This document shows, piece by piece, positions 12,080-22,215 of a stretch of 64,000 nucleotides of DNA; position 1 is the stretch's first letter, and each line of letters opens with the position of its first letter. The notes beneath the pieces are model-generated. The model was not told the DNA's origin. It worked only from the letters and a program-made list of their open reading frames with translations, and ran no database searches. The position numbers and the translations under genes were made by a program. Source of the DNA: Chlorocebus sabaeus. Its lineage: Eukaryota; Chordata; Mammalia; Primates; Cercopithecidae. The stretch spans positions 87,063,139-87,127,138 of the forward strand of contig NC_132918.1 of assembly GCF_047675955.1 (NCBI RefSeq), read 5' to 3'.

Positions 12080-13600
12080 GTTTCTCTATAAGTTAGGTGT
12101 TTTCCCACTCCTTATTCCCAGCTCCTTTCGAGATTTTCTCATTTTTCTTTAGTATGAATATGATATAAATAAATGTAGATTTGTCATATTTATTTTGCTT
12201 AGGGTTCTCTAATCCAATCTCATCCAGTGGTTTGGTGGCTGTTGTTACCTCTAGAAAGTTTTGGGCCATTATTATTTCAAATATTTTTCTGTGACATTCT
12301 TTCTTTCCTGGATTACTCCAAATACCATTTTTTTTTTATTGTTACATCCATAGTTCTTGGAGGTTCTGTTCTGGTTTTTAATTTTATTTTTTCACTCCTT
12401 TTTTCTCTTTACATTTCAGTTTGGGACGTTTCTACTAATGTTTTTTTTTAACACATTAATTCTTTCCTTAGCAATGTCAAGTGCTGCAATTAGTACATTA
12501 AAGGCATTTTTTATGTCTGTGACAGTGTTTTTGATTTGTGGTATTTCCTTTTGATTCTTTCTTAGGATTACCAATTCTCCACTTAAACGTATATATCTGT
12601 TCTTTTACATTTTCTCCTTTTTCCATTGCAGCACTGAACACATTGATCATAGCTATATTATATTCCCTGTCTCATAATTCCAACATCTCTCTCATATCTC
12701 AGTCTCATTTTAATAATTGCATTGTCTCTTCAGACTTCATTTTGTCTTTTGGAATGACTTACAATATGTTGTCAAAAGCTGAATATGTGGTGATAGGTAA
12801 CAGACAAACAGGTTTTAGTGTTAAAATTCCCATTAATCTGGCTAAAAGTTGGGCTGTGTTTAATGTTTGCTGAAGCTGCAATTGTCAGAGGTTTTAAATA
12901 ACTTTGTTGTCCTTACTGTTATCTCACTCTTGACTCAGACTTCCCTATGCACTCTTCAGAGCCAGCATCTTAAAACTCAGTCGTAATTTGCCATTGACAT
13001 GTTGGAACTCTCCTTGGTGGTGGTAAAGTGTGAGGGAGGAAAAGCACTCTATAATCTTAGGATTAAATTTTAGTGGACATTTAATCCTAAAATTTTGGGG
13101 ACTTTTGAGGCTGTGACCATCATAAGTGTCAAACTAGTGGTATAGATTTTTGCCTTTAGATAAAACAAGAAGGCTAAAAGGGAATGGAAGGGTGAGAGTG
13201 TTCTTACTTCCGGTAGGTAGAGTCTGATAAAATTTCATTCCTGGAGGGTAGGTCTTTGATACGTAAAAATGCTCTGGACCTATATCACAATGATTATTCA
13301 TTTTTTCCCATTTCTGGAGAAATTAAGCTTAAAAATCTGCTGGGGTACCTGGATATAAAGCCCTTGAATATATTCTCCACTACGACTGTCCCTAGGAGGT
13401 TCTCATTCTCATATTAGTCCATATTCAGTCTCCAGTAACGTGTGAAAATTAAGTGTTCTTAGCATTTTATGGCACCAACATGTTCTATTCCATGTAAATA
13501 GATCTTGGCTGTTACTTTCTGGATTGTCTCATCACTGCAGATTTTTTAGTGGGAATTTGCCCTGCAACCTTAGTTTTCTAATGAGTTCCAGAAAAGACAT
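12080..13600 (-). repeat. Old dispersed repeat, probably L1M-related
   Basis: The stretch includes phrases I recognise from a common interspersed repeat, such as 'caatgtcaagtgctgcaa', 'cctttgattctttctt'-like text and 'aattccaacatctctc'. I believe it is antisense L1M/HAL1-like sequence but cannot name the family. A short inverted repeat, ttaggattaaa at 13046 and tttaatcctaa at 13078, lies inside it. Open frames here are pyrimidine-rich and not genes. Confidence 0.45.
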
Positions 13601-13609
13601 TTGTTTTCA

Positions 13610-14525
13610 GGGTTTTTTTCAGCTTTTTCTTGTAAGAATGTGAATGATGACTTTCATTCTTTTTACAGGTCAGAGCTTAAACCACAAGTCAATAAGCTTA
13701 ATTTTAATATATTAATGCTAATCTATTTAAAGATATAATCTATTTAACATATTAAATTTGAGGTTAATTAAAAAAATGGATACTTTACTAGCAAAAGAGA
13801 AGTATCTTTCTTTGTCTTGCATTTCTTAAACTACTGCCTGGGATTACAGAATCCTTAAGAGACAATAGGCCATTTGATCTTGTATTTGCATATCAGAAGA
13901 GAAAACATTATCAACAAATTAAAGAATTGGGTCACTTTATTGATTCAGTTTTAATATGCATGCAAGTTGATGTGGTTAGTTTTGGCTAATAGGTTTGTAA
14001 ATTTCTGTGAGATGAGTCACAGCAGTCAGCCTTTCGTCCGCTTGTCTCAATTTTTAATGAATTGGAAATAGAAGTCTAATAACATAGAAGTGTTAATAAA
14101 CATTTTGCTGGTCTGGCCAACTAATGTATTAGATTGTGTTAAGAAATGGGGTTATATTTTATGGTTTCTTAGACTATGTGAGTAGTCCACCAGCTTCAGA
14201 TAAATAAGTTTGTACTTCTATATATGCGTGCTACTCTACCACAAACTCCTCCTTTTACATTCTTAACCCTCAATGTTTTCTTTCTCAAGAAATTATTCTT
14301 CTCCTTCACTCACCTATTTCTTCTGACATAATTTTTACCAAAGAAATATATTTTTCTCTTGAAGATAAAGCATTCACACCCATCCACACACACCCATCCA
14401 CATACACATATCTCCTAACCTAGTTACCGATCTCAGTTCCATTTTCTCTCTTATAATTAGATTTTTCAAAATACTGACCTCCACTAGTTTGTTCAATGTC
14501 TTAAACCACTGTATCTCCTTAATCA
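13610..14525. other. Unique AT-rich sequence
   Basis: No repeat or gene recognised apart from a CA-rich low-complexity patch at 14376-14412. Confidence 0.4.
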
Positions 14526-14832
14526 CTGCCCCTCTACCACCATTGCCTCACCCCAGTAGATGTGCATGCACCCCACTGTGCTGCTGCAGCTGCTGACACA
14601 GATGAGTGAGCACAGATTCCACGGCCACCACCCCAACAAAGTGCTTTGGCCAGCATTCCCCTTCAGAGTGTGGTGGCTGGTGAACCAGCAACACCTCAGC
14701 ACCTCCAGCACAGCAGGTTCCTAACCTCTAGGGGCAGAGAAGAAAACAAGGTACCTAGTACCAGAACACCAGAGTTAGAGTTCATAGCCCAGGAGTAGCG
14801 AGCTGAGCCTTGACTCCCTATAATCTTCTAAA

Positions 14833-15940
14833 AATGAAGCCAGTCAACTGAACCCACCTTGTATCACAATCAAAGCCCCAAGGGCATCAAAGAAGATAAA
14901 GGGGAAAAAAAATCCATAGGACAGCAACTTAAAAGACTGAAGGAACATCAGCCCACATACACAAGAAAGGACCAGCGGAAGAACTCCGGCAATTCAAAAA
15001 GCCAGCAAGTCTTCTCACATTCAAATCACCTCACTAGTTCCCCAGCGATGGCTCCTAACCCAGGCTGAAATGACTGAAATGACAGATGTAGAATTTAGAA
15101 TATGGATAGGAAAGAAGAACACCAAGACTCAAGAGAAAGTCAAAACTCAATCTAAGGAATACGATAAAATGACACAGGAGCTGAAAGACAAAACGGCCCT
15201 TTTAAGAAAGACTCAAACGGATCTGATAGAGCTGAAAAACTCACTTCAAGAATTTCATAACACAATTGCTAGTATTAGCAGGAGAATCAACCAAGCTGAG
15301 GAGAGAATTTGAGAGCTCAAAGACTGGTTCTGCAGAATAACTCAGCCAGACGAAAGTACAGAAAAAAGAATTAAGAAGAATGAATGGAATCTCTGAGAAA
15401 TATGGAATTGTTTAAAGACACCAAATTGATGACTCATTGACACTCCTGAAATACATGGAGAGAAAGAAAGCAACTTGGAAAATATATTTGAGGACATCAT
15501 CCATTAAGATTCTCCCAACCTTGCTAGAAAGGCCAACATTCAAATTCAGGAAATGCAGAGAACCCCTGTAAGATACTATACAAGTTGATAATCCCCAACA
15601 CACATAGTCATCAGATTCTCCATGGTCGAAATGAAAGAAAAAAATATTAACAGCAGTTAGAGAGAAGAGACAGTTCACCTACAAAGAGAAACCCTTCAGG
15701 CAAATAGCAAACCTTTCAGCAGAAATCCTATAAGCCAGAAGAGATTAGAGGCCTATACACAGCATTCTTTAGGAGAAATGTTAATCCAGAATTTCATATC
15801 CAGCCAAACTAACTTTATGAGCTAAGGATAAGTAAAATTCTTTTCAGACAAGCAAATGCTAAGGGAATTCATTATCACCAGACCTGTCTCACAAAAGATC
15901 CTTAAGGAAATGCTAAACATGGAAAGTAAACATCGTTACC
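14833..15940 (+). pseudogene. L1 ORF1 remnant (L1PB-like copy)
   Basis: ORF1 encodes the L1 RNA-binding trimeric chaperone. The clearest stretch is 15070-15312, 80 codons rich in K, E and Q with leucine spacing typical of the coiled coil, including IELKNSLQEF and ISRRINQAEERI. It then hits a stop (tga at 15310) and several frame breaks. Downstream DNA still resembles the C-terminal domain: 'ggacatcatcc' near 15492, 'tttcagcagaaatcctat' near 15714 and 'aaaatacact' at the end. It cannot make a working protein. Confidence 0.75.
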
Positions 15941-16505
15941 AGCCACCACAAAAATACACTTAAATTCATAGACCATTGACACAATAAAGCAACTCCACAA
16001 TCAAGTCTGCATAATAACCAGCTAACAGCATGATGACAGGATGAAAACCACACATAACAATATTAACCTTGAATATAAATAGGTTAAGTGCCCCAATTGA
16101 AAAGCACAGTCACAAGCTGAATACAGAAGCAAGACACAACTGTATGCTGCATTCAGAAGACCCGTCTCACATGCAATGACACCCACAGGATCAAAGTAAA
16201 GGGATGGAGAAAAATCTACCCAGCAAATGGAAAACAGACAAAAGCAGGGGCTGCCTTTCCGATTTCACACAAAACAGACTTTAAATAAACTCTAATCGAA
16301 AGAGACAAGAAAGGCATTAGATAATGTTAAAGGGTTCAATTACATGAGAAGATCTAACTTAAATACATAACCACCTAACACAGAAGGCCCCAGATTCATA
16401 AAGTAAGTTTTTAGAGACCTACAAAGAGACTGACAAACACACACAATAATAGTGAGAGACTTCAACACTTCACTTACAATATTAGATCATCGAGGCAGAA
16501 AACTA

Positions 16506-16794
16506 ACAAAGCTGGTGAAACCCCATTTCTAACAAAAATACAAAAAATTAGTCAGGCATGGTGGCATGCACCTGTAATCCCAGCTACTCGGGAAGTTGAA
16601 GCAGGAGAATCACTAGAATCACTTGAACCTGGGAGGCAGCAGTTGCAGTGAGCCGAGATCATGCCATTGCATTCTAGCTTGGGTAACAAGAGTGAAACTT
16701 TGTCAAAAACAAAAAAAAAGAGAGAGAGAGAAGGAAGGAAGGAAGGAAGGAAGGAAGGAAGGAAGGAAGGAAGGAAGGAAGGAAGGAAGGAAGG

Positions 16795-16863
<69 letters not shown>

Positions 16864-16902
16864 AAGAGAAAGAAAGAAAGAAAGAAAGAGAAAGAAAGAA
16901 AG

Positions 16903-16985
<83 letters not shown>

Positions 16986-17073
16986 AAAGAAGAAGAAGAA
17001 GAAGGAAGGAAGGAAGGAAGGAAGGAAGGAAGGAAGGAAGGAAGGAAGGAAGGAAGGAAGGAAGGACAAAGCT
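16506..17073 (+). mobile_element. 5'-truncated Alu with target duplication and long purine tail
   Basis: The Alu body starts at 16514 in 'ggtgaaaccccatttct', so the first ~120 bp of the left arm are absent, and continues to 'tgaaactttgtc' near 16703. Its A-tail has grown into a 350-bp purine tract. Perfect 8-bp duplications, acaaagct at 16506-16513 and 17066-17073, flank it. Removing the insert restores the L1 ORF2 reading of the host element. Confidence 0.92.
16713..17066 (+). repeat. Compound (GGAA)n-(GAAA)n-(GAA)n-(GGAA)n purine microsatellite
   Basis: The tract is about 350 bp of pure purine. It has about 16 GGAA units at 16731-16795, then GAAA units with GAGA interruptions to about 16986, a few GAA units, then about 16 more GGAA units to 17066. 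It is an expanded Alu tail. Open frames on both strands (K/E/R-rich or F/L/S-rich) are artefacts of the repeat. Unit numbers may be affected by assembly. Confidence 0.97.
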
Positions 17074-18825
17074 ATTCAGGGCCTGAATTTAACACCTGCC
17101 CAAACGGGCCTAAAAGACATCTGCAGAAGTCTCCATCCAAAAACAACAGAATATACATTCTTCTACTCTGCACATGGCACATACTCTAAAATTGACCACA
17201 CAATCAGACATAAAACAATATCAGTAAGTTCAAAATAATCAAAATCAGATCAACCACGCTCTTGGAAAACAATGCAGTAGAAACAGAAATCAACACTAAG
17301 AACATTACTCAAAACCATACAATTAAATGAAAATTAAACAACCAGCTTCTGCCTGACTTTTGGGTAAACAATGAAATTAAGGCAGAAATAAAGAAACTCT
17401 TTGAAACCAATAAAAACAAAGATATTACATACCAGAATCTCTGGGGTATAGTTAAAGCAGTGTTAAAAGGGAAGTTTATAGTGATAAATGCCCACATTAA
17501 AAAGTTAGGAATATCTGAAAGTAATAGCCTAACATCACACCTAGAGGAACTATAAAAACAAGAGCAAACCAACCCCAAAAGAAGAAGACAGGAAATAAGC
17601 AATATATCAACATAGCAGAAGAAAAGAAATAAACAAAATCAGATCTGAACTCAAGGAAATTGAGATGTGCAAAAACCATACAAAAGCTCAACAAATCCAG
17701 GAATGGGTTATTTCAAAGAATAAGAACCTAGCTAGACTAATTTAAAAAAATAATAAAAAGGAGAAAAGATACAAATAAACACAATCAGAAATCACAAAGG
17801 GGAAATTACTACTGATCCCACAGGAATACAAAATAACATCAGAGGCCACTATGAACACCTCTATACAAACATACTAGAAAACCTAGAAGAAACGGATAAA
17901 TTACTGGAAGCATGCAACAAATCAGAAAGAAATTGAATTCTTGAACAGAGCAATAATGAGTTCTGAAGTGGAATCAGTAGTAAAAAGCCTACCAACCAGA
18001 AAAAGCCCAGGACCAGAAGGATTCACAGGTGAATTCTACCAGATGTATAAAGAAGAGCTTGTACTATTCCTACTGAAATTATTCCAAAAAATTAAGAGGG
18101 TGGTACTCCTCCCTACTCAGTCTTATGAGTCTTATGAAGCTAGCATTATCCTGATACCAAAGCCTAGCAAAGACACAACAAATAAAGCAAACGTTAGGCC
18201 AATATCCTTGATGAACATAGTTGCAAAAATCCTAAACAAAATACTAGCAAACAAAATTCAGAGCATCAAAAAGCTAATTAACCATGATGAAACAGGCTTT
18301 GTCTCTGGGATGCAGGATCGTTTCAACACACACAAACCAATAAATGTGATTCATCACATAAACAGAACTGAAACAAAAAACACAAGGATCATCTCAATAG
18401 GTGTAGAAAAGGCTTTTAATAAAATTCAACATCCGTTCCTGTTAAAACCCCAACAATATAAGGCATTCAAGAAACATACCTCAAAATAGTAAGTGCCATC
18501 TATGACAAATCCATGGTAAACATCATATTGAACAGGCAAAAGCTAGAAGCGTTCCCCTAGGGAACCAGAACAAGGCAAGGATGCCCAATCTCACTACACC
18601 TATTCAACATAGTACTGGAAATCCTAGCCAGAACAAAAGAGAAATAAATAAAAAGCATACAAATAAGAAGAGAGGATGTGAAACTGCCTTTGTTTGCAGA
18701 TGATATGATTCTATACCTAAAAAACCCCATACTTTCTGCCCAAAAGTTCCTAGGTGTGATAAACAAAATCACAGATTTCAGGATACAAAATCAATGTACA
18801 AAAGTCTGTATCTTCTCTTTCTTGC

Positions 18826-18879
18826 TTCCATCTTTCTTCCTTCCTTCCTTTCATTCTTTCTCTTTCTTTTTCTTTCTTT

Positions 18880-18928
<49 letters not shown>

Positions 18929-19045
18929 ACGGAGTCTCGCTCTCGTCACCCAGGCTGGAGTGCAATGGCACAATCTCGGCTCATTGCAACCTCCACCTCC
19001 TGGGTTAAAGCAATTCTCCTGCCTCAGCCTCCCGAGTAGCTGGGA
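18826..19045 (-). mobile_element. Antisense Alu fragment, right arm only, abutting the L1 5' end
   Basis: A pyrimidine run (TTCC, TTTC, then about 45 T) at 18826-18927 is the reversed tail. It is followed by about 118 bp of reversed Alu right arm from 'gacggagtctcgctc' to 'gagtagctggga' at 19045. At that point the sequence changes directly into the first bases of an L1 5' end ('gggagcaagatggcag'), sharing about 4 bp. The Alu is therefore 5'-truncated at the junction. No matching duplication was found. Confidence 0.85.
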
Positions 19046-19599
19046 GCAAGATGGCAGAATAGAAAGCTCCATTCCCCTGCAAAGGCACGAAGTTAACAAC
19101 TATCTACCCAGAAAAAACCACCTTCATGAAAACCAAATATCAGGTGATCACTCACACTACTTGGTTTTAACTTCATATTGCTGAAAGAGGAACTGAAGAG
19201 AGAAAAAACATTCCTAAATCACCAACGTCGCCCCTCCCCAACTCCAGGTAGTGGCTCTTCGGGCACTAGGGGAGAACACAGCAATTGTGAGGCATTGAGC
19301 TCAACACTGTCCTGTTAGAACAGGATGGAAAACCAGAACAAACTTGATTGGATCCTGCCCACAGAGGGAACATGTAAACGAGTCTTAGCCATGGGGAAAT
19401 CGCCCATCCCAGTGGTCCATCCAAACTTGAGTACTTGCAGACCTCACCACTAGGGCCCAAAGTACTGTGGGTCTCTAAGTAAACTTGAAAGGCAGTCTAG
19501 GCCACGAGGACTGCAGCTCATAGGTGAGCCCTAGGGTTGAACTAGGCCCAGAGACAGTGGACTTGGGTAGCATGCAACACACTGAGACACCAGCTGGGG

Positions 19600-20800
19600 C
19601 AGCCAATGGAGTTGCTGGCATCACCCTTCACTAACCCCAGACTATACAGGTCTTGGCTCCAAGAGAGACCCCTTACTTCCACACGAGGAGAGGAGAGGGA
19701 AGAGTGGGGAGGACTTTGTCTTACATCATGGATACAAGCTCAGCCACAACAGGATAAGCACCAGTCAGTCATGAGGCCCCCATTCTAGGCCCTAGCTCCC
19801 AGATGTTGTTTCTAGACACACCCTGAACCAGAAAAGAACCCTCTGCTTTGAAGGAAAAGACCCTGTTCTGCTAGCATTCCTCACCTGCTAACGGAAGGGC
19901 CCTTGGCCCCTGGCTAACCAGCAGCAATACCCAGGTACTACATCGATGGCACTGGGTGAGCCTCTGAGACTTGTTGGATTCAAGTGAGACACAGTACCTT
20001 ACCAGCTGTGATAGCTACAGGGCAAAACTTTCTAATTGAGAAAAGCAGAGGGAAAAGTGAAGGGGACTTTGTCTTGCACCTTATGCCACAGGGGGCTAGA
20101 GCACCAAGAGGGCTCTTGGGGTCCACAATTTCAGTACTTGACTCTTGAACAGCATTTCTAGACCTATCCTGGGCCAGAGGAGAGCCCACTTCCCTGAAGG
20201 GTGAGTCCCAGGCCAGGCAGCATTAACCACAAGCTGACTTAGGAGACCTTGGGCCTTAAGGGAACATTAGTGGTAGTGTGGCATTACTCTTCATGGTCAG
20301 GGGTGACTGTGGCTGGGGTGAGGCTCCTTTGCCTTGAGAAAGGAGAAAGAAGAGGGAATAAATTGAATCTTTTAGTTTGAGTTCCAGCTCAGCCACAATG
20401 CAATAGAACACCAGGTAGACTTCTAAGAAGGGTGATTCTAGTCTCTGACCCCCAGACCACTCTCCTGGAGCCACCCAGGGCCTGGGGGGCCTCATCATCC
20501 TAAAAGGAAGGACACAAACTTGGCTAGCTTTGCCACATAGTGATTGTAGGGCCCCAGGGCCTTGAGGAACATAGGCAATAGCCAGGGAATGGTTACAGCA
20601 GGCCTTGTGCAAGACCCAGTGCTATGATGGCTTGAGGTTTGACTCAGTAAAATAATAGTGGTGGCGGCCCCAAGGGTTTTTGTGTCACTCTATCTCCAGC
20701 TTTAGGTGGCTCAGAACAAAGACAGGCACTCTGTATGTTTAGGAGAATATAGGGAAAGAGAACAAGAGTCTTTGTCTGGTAACCCAGATAATTCTCCAGG
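19600..20800 (+). repeat. Diverged tandem units in the L1 5' untranslated region
   Basis: Similar blocks recur in order: a purine-rich 'gagaaaagcagaggg'-like piece followed by 'gactttgtctt', then 'gccacaa..', 'caccag', then a 'tctagacc..ccctgg.ccagag' piece. Copies start near 19690, 20037, 20335 and 20742, a spacing of roughly 300-400 bp. Identity is low and I judged it by eye. Confidence 0.45.
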
Positions 20801-21029
20801 GTATTGTCCAAAGCATCAAGGCAATGATGAGTTTGCAAAAACCTCAGCATTGCTTGCTTGGGCTGTCCCCTAAAACAGAAACAGCTTAGGTCACAACACC
20901 CAAGTCCTTTCAAATAATGAAAAGCCTTCCCTAGAAGGAGAGCTACAAAGAAGCCCGGATAGTGAAGACTACAATAAATATCTAACTCTTTTAACGCCCA
21001 GACACCAAAGACCATCTACTAGCAACAAT

Positions 21030-22215
21030 ACCATTCAGGAAAATATGACCTCACCAAATGAGCTAAATAAGGCACTGGAGACCAATCCGGAGAAACAGAG
21101 ATATGTGATCTTTCAGACAGAGAATTCAAAAGAGCTGTATTGAATGTGAGGGTGATCTGGCTGTGACATCTGTCACCCCAATGATGTCCACAGTTGATTC
21201 ACCTGATCTGGCTGGCTAGGCAGGTGTCCCCTTATTCCCTCACTGCTCCATGTGCATCCTTCCCAAAGCTGGGTGCTTGGTCAAAGAAAATGACAATCTC
21301 CAATAGAGGAGGACTGGTTTTTGGACAAGTGTATATCAGTAGCTGCATTCCCCTGCTAGAACTCCAAACAAGCTCTCAAAATAGCTGTGTTGAGGAAACT
21401 CAAAAAAATTCAAGATAACACAGAGAAGGAATTCAAAATTCTATCGGATAAATTTAACAAAGAGATTGAAATATTTAAAAAGAATCAAGCAGAAATTCTT
21501 GAGCTGAAAAACACAATTTGCATAATAAAGAATGCATCAGTGTCCTTTAATACCAAAATGGATCAAGCAGAAGAAAGAATTAGTGAGTTTGAAGACAGGC
21601 TATCTGAAAATACACAGTCAGAGGAGATTAAGAAAAAGAAGAAAAAAGAATGAAGCATGTCTACAGGACCCAGAAAATAGCCTAAAAGAGGCAAACCTAA
21701 GAGTTATCAGCCTGAAAGAAAAGGTAGAGAAAGAGATAGGGGTAGAAATTTTCTTTAAAGAGATAATAACAGGAAACTTTCCAAACCTTGACAAAGCTAT
21801 TAATATCCAAGCACCAAAAGGCTACAGAACACCAAGCAGATTTAATCCAAATGATACTATCTCAATGCATTTATTAATTAAACTCCCAAAGGTCAAGGAT
21901 AAAGAAAGAATCCTATAAGCAGCAAGAGAAAAGAAATAAATAACATAAAATGGAGCTTCAATACATCTGGCAGCAGACTTTTCAGTGGAAACTTTACTGG
22001 CCAGGAAAGAGTGGCATGACATATTTAAAGTGCTGAAAGAAAATAACCTTCAGCCTAAAATAGTATATCTGGTTGAAAATATCCTTCAAACATGAAGGAG
22101 AATACTTTCCCTGACAAACAAAAGCTGAGGGATTTCATCAATACCAGACCCATCCTACAAGAAATGCTAAAGGGAGTACTTCTCCAAAAAGAAAAGGACA
22201 TTAATGAGCAATAAA
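21030..22215 (+). pseudogene. L1 ORF1 remnant, split by a 7SK insertion
   Basis: The N-terminal part (21030-21141) and the coiled coil (21387-21653, 88 codons, with KFNKEIEIFKKNQAEILEL and MDQAEERISEFEDRL) are separated by the 7SK insert. The RNA-recognition and C-terminal portion follows in another frame, with LLIKLPKVKDKERIL at about 21870-21917, then a stop and further breaks. It would have encoded the RNA-binding chaperone. It is non-functional. Confidence 0.8.
21126..21391 (+). pseudogene. RN7SK (pseudogene): 7SK snRNA retropseudogene, 3'-truncated, without A-tail
   Basis: Positions 21142-21379 match human-type 7SK nucleotides 1 to about 240 of 331. Landmarks are 'ggtgatctggctg' near the start (parent gcgatctggctg), 'gatctggctggctaggc', 'cccctgctagaactcc' and a final 'caagctctcaa'. 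The last ~90 nt, including the 3' hairpin and the Pol III terminator, are absent, and there is no A-tail. A 16-nt duplication with 14 matches flanks it: tcaaaagagctgtatt at 21126-21141 and tcaaaatagctgtgtt at 21376-21391. This overlaps the RNA end by about 4 nt of microhomology. Many C-to-T and G-to-A changes show it is old. It is not a functional 7SK gene. Confidence 0.93.

Larger units (their letters stand above)
14530..18809 (+). mobile_element. L1PB-like LINE, 5' part (ORF1 and most of ORF2)
   Basis: The element starts with part of a 5' untranslated region, passes through a decayed ORF1 (about 14833-15940), a short spacer, and ORF2 from about 16030. At 18809 it stops in the middle of reverse transcriptase sequence, just after the segment for 'QNQCTKV'. 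The same ORF2 resumes about 60 bp further along its consensus at 27661, 8.8 kb away, so the element was split by later insertion of the L1 at 19042-27640. An Alu with a long purine tail interrupts it at 16514-17065. The 3' half ends in an L1PB-type tail. The 5' boundary is approximate and no clear target duplication was found. Confidence 0.8.
16030..18809 (+). pseudogene. L1 ORF2 remnant, endonuclease plus first part of RT
   Basis: ORF2 encodes endonuclease and reverse transcriptase. The endonuclease portion (16030-17200) is interrupted by an Alu. The longest intact piece is 17941-18489, 182 codons, containing KSPGPEGFTGEFYQ, LIPKPSKDT, ANVRPISLMNIVAKILNKIL and the degenerate 'GVEKAFNKIQHPF', where intact copies have DAEKAFDKIQHPF. 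The catalytic FADD motif is at 18693-18704 in a different frame, showing indels between them. The gene is dead and truncated at 18809. Confidence 0.85.

Noticed and set aside
16623..17189. Long K/E/R-rich and F/L/S-rich open frames on both strands
   Set aside because: They are translations of the purine microsatellite; no stop codons can occur in such repeats.
17941..18489. An intact reverse transcriptase gene
   Set aside because: 182 codons only, with frame breaks on both sides, a degenerate AEKAFDK motif, and FADD in another frame; it is a dead L1.
18678..19099. Open frames with poly-F or poly-K runs
   Set aside because: They run through the reversed Alu tail; only the first 40 codons are L1 reverse transcriptase remnant.
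21142..21379. A functional 7SK gene
   Set aside because: The 3' quarter and terminator are missing, the sequence is diverged, and no Pol III upstream promoter elements are seen; the flanks are L1.
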